A DNA stretch of 42,742 nucleotides, from contig WTGY01000084.1 of the NCBI GenBank assembly GCA_011523365.1, positions 1 through 42,742 on the forward strand, written 5' to 3'. The notes under the pieces are model-generated. The model was not told where the DNA came from. It saw only the letters and a program-made list of their open reading frames with translations, and did no database searches. The stretch comes from Caldilineaceae bacterium. GTDB taxonomy: Bacteria; Chloroflexota; Anaerolineae; Caldilineales; Caldilineaceae. A program made the translations under genes and the position numbers. Numbering within the stretch: the first letter of the stretch is position 1; each line of letters opens with the position of its first letter. Positions 8,440 through 16,873 of the stretch are shown here, in pieces.

Positions 8440-9645
8440 TTACTTGATTATGGCCGGGAGCAGTGCGTAGAACTCGGTGGATTTGACGACATCGGCCAAG
8501 GGGACGCTGTCGAGGACGGTGTGCGCGGTGACTTCGTCGCCGGGGGCGAAGCCGATGCTGGGGATACTGGCTTTGCCGCGCCAGTAGATGCCGTTGGTGC
8601 TGAAGTCCCATTTGCCGGTGGGCGCGTCGGGGAGGCCGATGAGCTTGCGGGCCTCCTGACCTGCCTGGACGAGGGGTTCGTCCTCTTCGAGTGCCCAGGC
8701 GGGGAAGTATTTTTCGACGGGAAAGACGAAGCCGGTGTAGCTGGGCTCGTCGTAGTAGAGCATTTCCAGGGTAACGTCGCCGGCCTGTTGATTTGCCTGC
8801 GGGATGAGGCCGCGCACCTGCTCGATGACAGCGTCCAGGTCTTCGCCGAAGGTGACACGGCGGTCGATGTAGACGGTGCACTGGTTGGGGACGGCGTTGA
8901 TGCTGGGCGTTTCGACTTCGATGTCGGTGGCGGTGATCTTGCCGGGCCCGAGGAAAGGGTGGTCGCCGAGGCGAGGCTCGAGGCGGCTGATGCCTTCGAC
9001 GAGGGGGAGGGCCTTGTAGATGGCGTTGTCGCCGAGGTGGTTGCTGGCGGCGTGGGCGCTGCGGCCCTTGGCGACCGCCTTCAGCTCGACGCGGCCTTTG
9101 TGGCCGCGATAGATCTGCATTTTGGTGGGCTCGCCGATGACGACGAAGTCGGGGCGGATGCCCTCGTGTTCGACGAAGGCGTGGGGGGCGATGCCGTCGC
9201 ACCATTCTTCCATGTTGCCGAAGTAGTAGGCGGTCCAACCGTCGAGCAGGCCGAGGCTGCGGGCGATGGCGAGGCCGTAGATCATGCCGGGCGTGCTGCC
9301 CTTTTCGTCGCAGGCGCCGCGGGCGTAGAAGATGCCGTCTTCGACCTTGCCCTCAAACGGATCCCACTCCCACTCGTCTGCGGCGCCGATTCCGACGGTG
9401 TCGATGTGGCTGTCGTAGACGAGGATGCGTTCGCCGTTGCCGATTCTGCCGACGGTGTTGCCCATGGCGTCGAACCTGATTTCATCGAAGCCGAGTTTGC
9501 GCAGTTCGGACTGGACGCGTTCGCCGACGGGACCGATCTGGGAATCGATGGAGGGAATGGCGCAGATTTCACGAAGGAAGGTGACGATGTCGTCGCTGTG
9601 CTTGTGGACGGCGGACTGGATCGCGGGGATGTTGAGTTCGGTCAT
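8440..9645 (-). CDS. M20 family metallohydrolase (YgeY/ArgE/DapE-like)
   Basis: A 401-aa cytoplasmic di-zinc hydrolase of the M20 family, which cleaves amide bonds of small peptides or acylated amino acids. Visible metal and catalytic residues are YDSHIDTV (His80, Asp82), RGACDEKGSTPGM (Asp113), EE at 146-147, GEPT (Glu172) and a C-terminal AHTVLD His. The RGxxDEKGS form is closest to YgeY-type hydrolases. The gene lies 35 bp downstream of the last permease of the second sugar importer and reads as the end of that operon. It may process N-acylated substrates brought in by the importer, but that is inference. Confidence 0.9.
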   Translation of the reverse strand: MTELNIPAIQSAVHKHSDDIVTFLREICAIPSIDSQIGPVGERVQSELRKLGFDEIRFDAMGNTVGRIGNGERILVYDSHIDTVGIGAADEWEWDPFEGKVEDGIFYARGACDEKGSTPGMIYGLAIARSLGLLDGWTAYYFGNMEEWCDGIAPHAFVEHEGIRPDFVVIGEPTKMQIYRGHKGRVELKAVAKGRSAHAASNHLGDNAIYKALPLVEGISRLEPRLGDHPFLGPGKITATDIEVETPSINAVPNQCTVYIDRRVTFGEDLDAVIEQVRGLIPQANQQAGDVTLEMLYYDEPSYTGFVFPVEKYFPAWALEEDEPLVQAGQEARKLIGLPDAPTGKWDFSTNGIYWRGKASIPSIGFAPGDEVTAHTVLDSVPLADVVKSTEFYALLPAIIK

Positions 9646-9680
9646 GGATGGACTCCGAGAGGGCAGGTTCCTGTCTGCGG

Positions 9681-10559
9681 TCAGCCTTTGAGGGCGCCGG
9701 CCATGATGCCTTCGATGAAGTAGCGCTGCATGGCGAAGAAGATGATGATGATGGGAATGACGGCGATGACGGCGCCGCCGAGGACGAGGCCGTACTGGTC
9801 GTTGTAGGGGCCGCGCAGCGTGGGCAGGGCCAAGTTGATGACGTACATTGTTGAATCGTTGAGGACGATGAGGGGCCAGAGGAAGTCGTTCCAGGAAGCC
9901 TGGAAGAAGATGATGCCCATGACCGCCAATGCAGGGCGCAGATTGGGCAGGGCGATGCGGAAGAAGATGCCCAGCTCGCTGGAGCCGTCAATACGTGCGG
10001 CTTCCATCAGCTCTGTGGGCAGGGCCAGTGCGTACTGGCGGGCGAGGAAGATACCGAAGGCGCTGGCAGCGAAGGGTATTATTAGAACCCAATAGGTGTT
10101 GAGCCAGCCCAGTCTGACCATCATCGTATAGAGGGGGATAAGGACTACTTCAAAGGGAAGGGTAAAGCTGGCCAGGACCAGGACGAAGAGGACGCGCCTG
10201 AAGGGAAAATCATATTTGGCGAAGGCGAACCCGGCCAACATGCACAGGAAGAGCGATAGGGCTGTGCGGCCGACGGCGACTATGGCGGTATTGAAGAACC
10301 AGCGCAGGTAGAGGGTTTCGCCGAAAAGGGTTGTGTAGTTGTCGAGGTAGGGCTCTTTGGGGATGATCTGAACCGGAAAAGTGAAGATTTCATTTTGCGG
10401 TTTGAATGAGGCGGAGATCATATAGATGAAAGGGACGGCAGCCATGACCACGCCAATGAGGAGCAGGAGGTTTGCCAGGCTGACAAGAAACCCATTGCGA
10501 ATGCGAATTGCAGAGAATCTCGGCCCTGATGCGGGGGTGGCTTGAACGCTTGAAGTCAT
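9681..10559 (-). CDS. Carbohydrate ABC transporter permease (MalG-like)
   Basis: A 292-aa CUT1 inner-membrane permease with six hydrophobic segments. The EAA loop is MEAARIDGSSELGIFFRIAL, and the C-terminus YFIEGIMAGALKG is typical of MalG/LacG-type subunits. It pairs with the permease encoded just upstream (10654-11619), with a 94-bp gap, and is followed by the M20 hydrolase gene. The operon has no ATPase. Confidence 0.92.
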   Translation of the reverse strand: MTSSVQATPASGPRFSAIRIRNGFLVSLANLLLLIGVVMAAVPFIYMISASFKPQNEIFTFPVQIIPKEPYLDNYTTLFGETLYLRWFFNTAIVAVGRTALSLFLCMLAGFAFAKYDFPFRRVLFVLVLASFTLPFEVVLIPLYTMMVRLGWLNTYWVLIIPFAASAFGIFLARQYALALPTELMEAARIDGSSELGIFFRIALPNLRPALAVMGIIFFQASWNDFLWPLIVLNDSTMYVINLALPTLRGPYNDQYGLVLGGAVIAVIPIIIIFFAMQRYFIEGIMAGALKG

Positions 10560-10653
10560 GGATTGCCTCTGCTCTGAACCGAACTAATCTGATCAGAAGA
10601 ACGGAAAGCCATCTGAGTCGATGCCTGGAAAGACAGATTGGCGATTGACGGTC

Positions 10654-11619
10654 TTACTGATCTTCGCGGAAGGCGCCGAAGAAGCGCAGGTTAAGAATGG
10701 CGAGGATGACGATAATGGTAACCAGGGTATATCCGATTGAGGACGCGTAGCCCAGGTTGAAGTAAGAGAAGCCGGTGTTATACAGGTATTGAACGATACT
10801 CAGGGACTGGTCGCGGGGGCCGCCGCCGGTAAGGAGATAGGGCTCGGCGAAGATCTGGTAGGAGCCGTTGATTGCGGTTACGGTTACAAAGAGGATGACA
10901 GGCCGCATGAGCGGGATGGTGATGCCGATCAAGACTTGCCACCAGTTGGCGCCATCGATTGCGGCGGCCTCTTCCAACTCTTTGGGGATATTCTGCAGGC
11001 CGGCGACAAAGTAGAGGGAGTTGATACCGGTAAAGCGCCAGATCAGCAGCAGGATGATGGAGAATTTCACGACACTGGCATTGCGAACCCAGCCCACCTT
11101 TGCCTCTTCACCAAAAAACCGCATCAGATAGCTGTTTATCAGGCCGGAGTTATAGTCGTAGAGGATGCTGAACATCAGGCTGGCAATGACGGCGGAGGTC
11201 AGCAGCGGTACAAAGTAGGAGAGGCGGTAAAAGCTTTTTGCATTCGGCCAGGGAACAAGCCTGGAGTTGACGACGACTGCCAAAATAAAAGCTAGTGGGA
11301 TTTGCAGGAGAAGACTTCCCAAGGCGTAGACTGTTGTGTTAAGCAGCGATTGTTTGAATCGAGGGTCAGCCAGAAGATTGATATAGTTATCGAGGCCAAT
11401 AAAGGTAGGTACGCTGATCCCCTGTTGCTTATGAAAACTGAGGTAAAAGCTGCGGACGACCGGCCATGCCAGAAATATGGCAAACAGGATAAAGAAGGGT
11501 GCAATGTAGAAATAGGGGATGATCGTCAGGCGGTGGCGGTGCCACCACAGCCTGAACCCTGTGGCGGTTCCGGGGGCGTACCTACGTCCGGTCGGGGATA
11601 TTTCGCTTGACGATGCCAT
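10654..11619 (-). CDS. Carbohydrate ABC transporter permease (MalF/LacF-like)
   Basis: A 321-aa CUT1 permease. After a short basic N-terminus, about six hydrophobic segments follow. The EAA loop is LEEAAAIDGANWWQVLIGIT. The SGGP-like turn (LTGGGPRDQS) typical of MalF/UgpA subunits is present near the C-terminus. It lies between the binding-protein gene (stop at 11832) and the MalG-like gene, on the same strand. The 212-base gap to the binding-protein gene holds two hairpins. Confidence 0.92.
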   Translation of the reverse strand: MASSSEISPTGRRYAPGTATGFRLWWHRHRLTIIPYFYIAPFFILFAIFLAWPVVRSFYLSFHKQQGISVPTFIGLDNYINLLADPRFKQSLLNTTVYALGSLLLQIPLAFILAVVVNSRLVPWPNAKSFYRLSYFVPLLTSAVIASLMFSILYDYNSGLINSYLMRFFGEEAKVGWVRNASVVKFSIILLLIWRFTGINSLYFVAGLQNIPKELEEAAAIDGANWWQVLIGITIPLMRPVILFVTVTAINGSYQIFAEPYLLTGGGPRDQSLSIVQYLYNTGFSYFNLGYASSIGYTLVTIIVILAILNLRFFGAFREDQ

Positions 11620-11723
11620 GCAGAACTCCGTGGTTCAGGTCTCATGTACCAAGAGTGGGCGGCGTATCTGCCCATCAAGGAATTTGCCGAAATCAGTACT
11701 GCATTCCCGGAAATTGAAATGAA

Positions 11724-11747
11724 GGGGAGAGGCGCCGGCCCCTCCCC
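11724..11747 (-). promoter_or_regulatory. Hairpin between second binding-protein gene and its permease gene
   Basis: GGGGAG at 11724-11729 pairs with CTCCCC at 11742-11747. A mismatch and a further GGC/GCC stem follow, with a 4-nt loop. A second small hairpin (CAGTTC/GAACTG, 11793-11809) lies just after the binding-protein stop codon. No U-tract is present. The position matches the hairpins in the other two transport operons of the window. Confidence 0.5.
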
Positions 11748-11831
11748 ATTCGATGCGAAAGTGCTGCTAAGGTCCCTACTTTCAATGCCCTTCAGTTCAA
11801 AAGGAACTGGATGTTTCGCATTGCTGTGCTA

Positions 11832-13193
11832 CTAGAGCGACTTAATGCGTTCCAGCTCGGGTTCCAGTTCAGCGAAAGCTGCGTCGATATCGGCCCCGTC
11901 CTGCAGGACGGGCGTAATGACGAAGTTGTTGATGGCCGTGTGGAATTCCGGGGCCCACGGCGACTGGAAGATGCGAGGCATCTGCAGGGCGAGGTCTTTG
12001 TAGAGCTCGCCGATGACCTGGCCTTCGTAGTAGTCGTAGGGCTCGTTCAGGATGGGGTCGTCGAGAACGGGGATATAGGAGGGCCAGATGCCGCGTTCGA
12101 TGGAGTCCTGGAGCACAGCTTCGGTCAGGTGCGAGTGCTCGATGATCTGCCATGCTTCTTCGGGATGCTCGGCCTGCTTGGGAATGCTGACGCTGGTACC
12201 GCCATGTGTGGCAGTGGGACCGTTGGCACCGAAGCCGGCGGGGATCCGCTGCAGGCGCCACTCGTTTTCCTGGCCGGGGCCGATCTTGTCCTCGCGGCCC
12301 AGTTTGCCGTTGTGCCAGGGGGCGCCGAGGGTACAGGCGATCTGGTCCTGGCGGAAGGCTTCCCAGTAGATGGGCGGCGACCAGGTGGAGTCGCCGGTGA
12401 CGGGGGCGGAGATGGCGATGCCGAGGTCGTGGATGGTCATGCGCTGGAATTCAAGGATCTGCTTGCCGAGGTCGTTGATGCCGCCGAAGTCACCGTTTTC
12501 GTCGAACATTTCGCCGCCGGCGGCGAAGAGCATGATCTGAAAGTCGCCGTCATGCAGGTCGTGCCAGGAGATAACGGCCATGTCCTTGGCTTCCTTGAGG
12601 ACAACGCCGGCCTCCATGAGGTCGTCCCAAGTCTCGAACGGTGTTTCGATGCCGATCTCGTCGAAGACGCCCTTGCGGTAAGCGAGGGAACAGGCGTTGA
12701 CTTCGTTGCCGATGCCATAGACGCTGCCCTTCCAGGACCAGTAGTCGACGGCGGAGCCGAGCACGAGGTCGTCCATGCGGTCGCCGATGCGGTCGGTGAG
12801 ATCGATGAAGCAGATTTCCTCGCCCTTGAAGAAGGCGGACATGCGGCCCTGCTCGACACGCATTACGTCGGGAACGCCGACGCCGGAAGCGCAGGCGGCC
12901 AGCATTTTGTCGTGAATCTCGGCGAAGGGGGCTACGACGGGATTCCACGTGATATGGGGATTCTCTTCCGAGAAGCCGTAGTTATCCATGGAGTTCTGGA
13001 TCCAACCAAGGCCCTGTTCCCAGTGCGCCCAGGCTTCGACGATCACTTCCATATCCTCGGAAGGGGCGTCAGAAGCTTCGCCACCGGCAGGGGCCATTGG
13101 GGCGGCGCAGGCGGCCACGGCGGCTGCACCGGCAGCCATGCCACTCCAGCGGACAAAGTCGCGCCGGGAGAGGCTTGCATTTGCTTTTGTCAT
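11832..13193 (-). CDS. Extracellular sugar-binding lipoprotein (CUT1)
   Basis: A 453-aa solute-binding protein of the second importer. The N-terminus carries SRRDF (twin Arg 10-11), a hydrophobic Ala/Gly stretch and the lipobox VAAC with Cys29, so it is an exported, lipid-anchored protein with a Tat-like signal. The body has the length and aromatic-rich features of family 1 binding proteins. The ATG at 13193 follows AAGGAGG at good spacing. A promoter candidate lies at 13347-13375, which suggests transcription separate from the dehydrogenase genes upstream. Confidence 0.93.
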   Translation of the reverse strand: MTKANASLSRRDFVRWSGMAAGAAAVAACAAPMAPAGGEASDAPSEDMEVIVEAWAHWEQGLGWIQNSMDNYGFSEENPHITWNPVVAPFAEIHDKMLAACASGVGVPDVMRVEQGRMSAFFKGEEICFIDLTDRIGDRMDDLVLGSAVDYWSWKGSVYGIGNEVNACSLAYRKGVFDEIGIETPFETWDDLMEAGVVLKEAKDMAVISWHDLHDGDFQIMLFAAGGEMFDENGDFGGINDLGKQILEFQRMTIHDLGIAISAPVTGDSTWSPPIYWEAFRQDQIACTLGAPWHNGKLGREDKIGPGQENEWRLQRIPAGFGANGPTATHGGTSVSIPKQAEHPEEAWQIIEHSHLTEAVLQDSIERGIWPSYIPVLDDPILNEPYDYYEGQVIGELYKDLALQMPRIFQSPWAPEFHTAINNFVITPVLQDGADIDAAFAELEPELERIKSL

Positions 13194-13346
13194 TGCTTTT
13201 CCTCCTTAAGGAAAACTCGAAACGTGAAAAAAGTTTGTACTTCAAATACACGTGCTAAGGACTACAGTTGTGCATTGAGAGAAGGGATGCTCTTGCGAGC
13301 GTTCGGGCGCTTAAGGGGGGGACAGGGCAACCCGACCGGGCGCCAT

Positions 13347-13375
13347 ACGATAACTATCAATGGCCGATCTGTCAA
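13347..13375 (-). promoter_or_regulatory. Candidate sigma70-type promoter for second binding-protein gene
   Basis: On the minus strand a perfect TTGACA (13370-13375) is followed after 17 nt by TATCGT (13347-13352). The -10 end overlaps a small palindrome GATAGTTATC that could be an operator half. The ATG is about 150 nt downstream, with an AAGGAGG site before it. Confidence 0.5.
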
Positions 13376-13407
13376 ATTCTGGCCTTAATGCGATTTGTCC
13401 GGGGAAT

Positions 13408-14466
13408 TCAGGACGCGGCGCCGGCCAGCATTTCCAAGAGCGGCGAGTCGTCGATATCCAGGGGCAGGCTTACGCGGCCGCGTTTGCGGCTGGATTCGTA
13501 GGTAGCGAAGGTCAGCTCTGCTGCTCGAAAAGCGCGGCGTCCAGAAAGTTCCGGCTCTCTTCCTTCCTTGAGGGCTTGGACCAGGTCGATAATCCCTTTT
13601 TGAACAGCGTCCAAATCGTGCATCGAGCCTTCCGGATTCACGTCTTTCCAGCCGGGGGAGTGCCCGTTCAAGATACGCAACCCGCCTTCGCGGCCGGGGC
13701 CGAATTCTATGATGCCGTCACTGCCCAGGAGCCGGAACGCGGCCCCCATCTCGATTGCGGCGCTGGTCAAGAGGAGACCTTCGACACCGTTCTGAAAGCG
13801 GACGTGGCTGATGCCGCGTGATTCGTGATCCATGCCGAAGATCGTGCGGATTTCGCTGGTATCGATCTGGCCCATGACCCATTCGGCGGGGGTTTCATCG
13901 TTGAAGAAGTGCATCATGTCGAACCAGTGGGTGCCCCAGTCGTTCATATCGGGGCAGCGGCCTTCGATACGCTGAAGGTCGCCGATTGCGCCGTCGCGCA
14001 GCAGCCGGCGGGCGACGCTGAAAGGGGGGGCGAAGCGGCGTTGGTGATTGAAGGTCAGCTGGACGCCGTTGCGCGCGCAGGACTCGACCATACGGCGGGC
14101 CTCACCGAATGTGGGGGCGATCGGTTTTTCACAGTGGATGGCCTGCACACGGGCCCCGGCTGCGGCAAGCACCATTTCGGCGTGCAGGTGGGGCCAGACA
14201 CAGACGGAGACGATATCGAGACTGGCCTCGGCCAACATCCGGCGATAGTCCTCAAAGATGGCATCGCCGCCGTGTTCTTCCTGGAATGCTTCGGCGTTTT
14301 CGCGGCTGATGTCGGCGAGGGCTACCAGCTGTGTGTGAGGCGAGGCCGCGTAACCCATTGCATGGCGGTGTGCCATGCCGAAGCCGGTGGCGCCTTCGGT
14401 CCTCATCGGGCGTCCGCAGCCGATGATGCCGACACGAAAGGGGGCGGAGTCCGTTTTTGATGTCAT
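13408..14466 (-). CDS. Gfo/Idh/MocA family oxidoreductase
   Basis: A 352-aa NAD(P)-dependent sugar or inositol dehydrogenase-type protein. The N-terminal Rossmann motif is GIIGCGRP, with a Thr/Gly-rich insertion before MAHRHAMGY. The conserved HCEKP (catalytic-lysine motif) lies at about residue 120, and WGTHWFDMMHF provides the substrate-side His. AAAGGA precedes the ATG at 14466. It sits between the SMP-30-like lactonase gene and the second binding-protein gene on the same strand, consistent with oxidation of an imported sugar. The substrate is not readable from the sequence. Confidence 0.92.
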   Translation of the reverse strand: MTSKTDSAPFRVGIIGCGRPMRTEGATGFGMAHRHAMGYAASPHTQLVALADISRENAEAFQEEHGGDAIFEDYRRMLAEASLDIVSVCVWPHLHAEMVLAAAGARVQAIHCEKPIAPTFGEARRMVESCARNGVQLTFNHQRRFAPPFSVARRLLRDGAIGDLQRIEGRCPDMNDWGTHWFDMMHFFNDETPAEWVMGQIDTSEIRTIFGMDHESRGISHVRFQNGVEGLLLTSAAIEMGAAFRLLGSDGIIEFGPGREGGLRILNGHSPGWKDVNPEGSMHDLDAVQKGIIDLVQALKEGREPELSGRRAFRAAELTFATYESSRKRGRVSLPLDIDDSPLLEMLAGAAS

Positions 14467-14589
14467 TCCCGGTCCTTTAAGTGTTGTGGAATCTCTGTTG
14501 TAGTGGAAAGAAGGTCACTTCCGGCAACTGTATCTGGCTATGTACGTCAATCGGACTTTTGTACCCAGCATTGGGGCAACATCTTGTGT

Positions 14590-15453
14590 CTATATTTGGA
14601 TTCTGGAGCGGAAGGGGGGCTTGCCCTTGACACCCAAGCGGACGCGGTAGAGGGTGCCGGCCTGGGGGCCGTCGGTATCCTTGATGTGGCCGCCAGCGGT
14701 GGTGACGTAGATGTCTGTATAGTCATGGCCGCCGAAGGTGGCGCTGGAGACCTTGGGCACGGGGAAGTTGAGGCGCTGGATTTCACGGCCGTTGGGCATG
14801 TGGTGGACGAGGGCGTGGCCGTCCCAGCGGGCGGACCAGAAGCAGTTGGACGCGTCCATGGCCATGCCGTCAGGGCGGCCGTTGGAGGCGGCGCCTTCAC
14901 GCACGGCGAACTGCGGGTTGGTTATCCGGCCGGTGTCGACGTCATAGTCGTAGCGTGTGATGCCGCGGCGGGTGTTGGTATGGTAGAAGGTCTTGAGGTC
15001 CTGGGTAAAGCCCATGCCGTTGGATGTGCCGGCATCCTCGATGACGATGGTAAAACTACCGTCGGTTTCCATGCGGTAGAGGACGCCGTTGCTGCCGCTG
15101 CGGGGCATTGTGCCGCAGAAGACGCGTCCGGCGGGGTCGGCGATGACGTCGTTGAAGCGTCCTTCACGCTCGGCCGGAATCTCGTCAATGAGATTCTCAA
15201 GGGGTTGGCCTTCGCGCCAGAGGGCGATGCGGCCGCGGGCCATGAAGAGGAGCAGGGCGCCGTCTTCCTGGATGGTAAAGCCGCCGATGGCTTCGCCGGC
15301 GTCGAGGACGAGGCCGTGCGCGCCGGTGGCCGGGTCGTAGCGGTAGAGCTTGCCCGGGGGAATGTCGACCCAGTAGAGGCGGCCTTCATCGGGATGCCAG
15401 AGGGGGCCTTCCCCTGTCTCACAGGCGTAATCGGCGATAGGTTCGATAATCAT
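14590..15453 (-). CDS. SMP-30/gluconolactonase/LRE family sugar lactonase
   Basis: A 287-aa six-bladed beta-propeller enzyme that opens aldonolactones to aldonic acids. The metal ligands of the family can be placed: Glu15 in ETGEGPLWH, Asn101 in GRFNDV, Asn145 in TSNGMGF and Asp195 in RPDGMAMD. The ATG at 15453 has GGAG seven bases upstream; a longer in-frame reading lacks the family fold before this point. Two Gfo/Idh/MocA dehydrogenase genes flank it on the same strand, a pairing expected for a sugar to lactone to acid pathway. Confidence 0.92.
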   Translation of the reverse strand: MIIEPIADYACETGEGPLWHPDEGRLYWVDIPPGKLYRYDPATGAHGLVLDAGEAIGGFTIQEDGALLLFMARGRIALWREGQPLENLIDEIPAEREGRFNDVIADPAGRVFCGTMPRSGSNGVLYRMETDGSFTIVIEDAGTSNGMGFTQDLKTFYHTNTRRGITRYDYDVDTGRITNPQFAVREGAASNGRPDGMAMDASNCFWSARWDGHALVHHMPNGREIQRLNFPVPKVSSATFGGHDYTDIYVTTAGGHIKDTDGPQAGTLYRVRLGVKGKPPFRSRIQI

Positions 15454-15589
15454 TGATTTCTCCATATAGGAACGGTGGTCTGTTGGTCGCGCCCGGCGGG
15501 CAATGAGCAGCGGAGGCTGGCGCAGCGGGCGCTTGTCGGGCCGACCGCTGAGGCCCCGGGCTGTTATGGACCGTTCAACCGGTTCGCAT

Positions 15590-16648
15590 TTACAGTTCAA
15601 TCGATACTTCGCGGCCTTCGGCGTGGCTGCGGTAGATGCCGTCGAGGATGGCGAGCACCTGCAGGGACTGTTCGGCGGGCACGGGTGAAGGCTCACCGGC
15701 GGCAACGGCTTTGGCAAATTCGACACATTCGAGGGCGTGGGGTTCCATCTTGTCCTGGGTAAGCTGGAGGGTACGGTTGTTGAACTGGCGGGTGGTGTAG
15801 TTGGTGTCGAGGAATTGGGCGGAGGGCCAGTGGCAGCCGCCCTGGTCGCCGTAGATCCAGGACTGCATGTCTTCGCCGCGGATGTCGTGGTGGAGGAGCC
15901 AGCTGACCTCGAGCACGAGGGTGGCGCCGGTTTCAAAGCGGACGAAGGCGGCGGCGTAGTCCTCAACGTCGAAGGTGCTGGGAATCGGCCCTTCGCGCCA
16001 GGTGGCGAAGGCGCCGGGAAGGTGGGCGAGGCGGGCATCGGCGACGCCGGAGACGGTGACGGGGCGGGGATTGCCCATCAGCCAGAGGGTGAGGTCGAGT
16101 ATATGGACGCCGATATCGATGCAGGGGCCGCCGCCGCTGTGTTTTTTCTCGATAAAGGTGGCGGTGGGGATGAGGCCGTTGCGGCGCAGCATCCAGCCGC
16201 GGGCGTGGTAGACATCGCCGAGGGTGCCGGTATCGATCTCGGCTTTCATGGCCTGGGATACGCCGGCGAAGCGGAAGTGCTGGGCGGTCATTAGCATCGC
16301 GCCGGACTTGTCGCGGGCGGCGATCATCTGTTTGATCTCCTGCGGCGTGGGCGCGAGAGGCTTTTCGCAGATGACGTGCTTACCGGCTTCGAGGGCGGCG
16401 ATGGCGAGGGGTGCGTGGTACATATTGGGGACGCAGAGATCGATGATGTCGATGTCCGGGTCGGAGAAGAGCTCGCCGGCGTTGGTGGTCAGCTTCTTGA
16501 TATTGTGGAGCGCGCCCCATTCTTCGAGCGCTTCGGCGCTGATGTCGCTGCCGGCCACGACTTCGGCTTCTTCGGAGGCGGCCCAGCCGGGCATGTGTGT
16601 GCGGGAGATGCCGCCGACGCCGACGAGGCCAACTTTCAGAGTGCTCAT
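15590..16648 (-). CDS. Gfo/Idh/MocA family oxidoreductase
   Basis: A 352-aa dehydrogenase-type protein. The Rossmann motif is GLVGVGGISRTH, the catalytic-lysine motif is ICEKPLAP, and GGGPCIDIGVHILDL carries the conserved Asp and His of the substrate site. AAAGGACC precedes the ATG at 16648. It is the first gene of the leftward block that runs into the lactonase, second dehydrogenase and second importer, and is divergent from the third importer across a 225-bp region. It probably oxidises a sugar or sugar acid. Confidence 0.93.
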   Translation of the reverse strand: MSTLKVGLVGVGGISRTHMPGWAASEEAEVVAGSDISAEALEEWGALHNIKKLTTNAGELFSDPDIDIIDLCVPNMYHAPLAIAALEAGKHVICEKPLAPTPQEIKQMIAARDKSGAMLMTAQHFRFAGVSQAMKAEIDTGTLGDVYHARGWMLRRNGLIPTATFIEKKHSGGGPCIDIGVHILDLTLWLMGNPRPVTVSGVADARLAHLPGAFATWREGPIPSTFDVEDYAAAFVRFETGATLVLEVSWLLHHDIRGEDMQSWIYGDQGGCHWPSAQFLDTNYTTRQFNNRTLQLTQDKMEPHALECVEFAKAVAAGEPSPVPAEQSLQVLAILDGIYRSHAEGREVSIEL

Positions 16649-16779
16649 TGCAGGTCCTTTCGGTATGGATGATGGCGCCGCGTGTGGAGCAGTTTGTCAA
16701 TCGAACATTTCACGGTTCGGCCCCAGACAGACCCAGGTCGCGGCCGCCAAGGTCTTGTCCACCCAATAACTGCCCAAAT

Positions 16780-16808
16780 TTGGTTGTAGGACGCGAATTT
16801 GCCATAAT
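16780..16808 (+). promoter_or_regulatory. Candidate promoter for third transport operon
   Basis: TTGGTT (16780-16785) and CATAAT (16803-16808) are 17 nt apart, with a good -10 and a poor -35. The site lies in the 225-bp divergent region and about 65 nt upstream of the binding-protein ATG. The weak -35 would fit an activator- or repressor-controlled sugar operon. Confidence 0.35.
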
Positions 16809-16842
16809 GGCATACCACCAATCCTGAAGAATCCCAAAAATC

Positions 16843-16854
16843 ATAAACGTTTCA
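16843..16854. promoter_or_regulatory. Putative LacI-family operator
   Basis: The palindrome AAACGTTT (16845-16852), extended on one side to CA, resembles the central CG-type operators of LacI/CcpA regulators. It lies between the candidate promoter and the ribosome-binding site of the third binding-protein gene, where a repressor would block transcription. No LacI-type regulator gene is in the window. Confidence 0.35.
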
Positions 16855-16873
16855 ACCCACTTAGGAGAGATCG

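Noticed and set aside
14590..16038. A 482-codon reading of the SMP-30 gene with a long N-terminal part
   Set aside because: The upstream part overlaps the preceding dehydrogenase gene and has a low-complexity, shadow-like composition. A ribosome-binding site marks the start at 15453.
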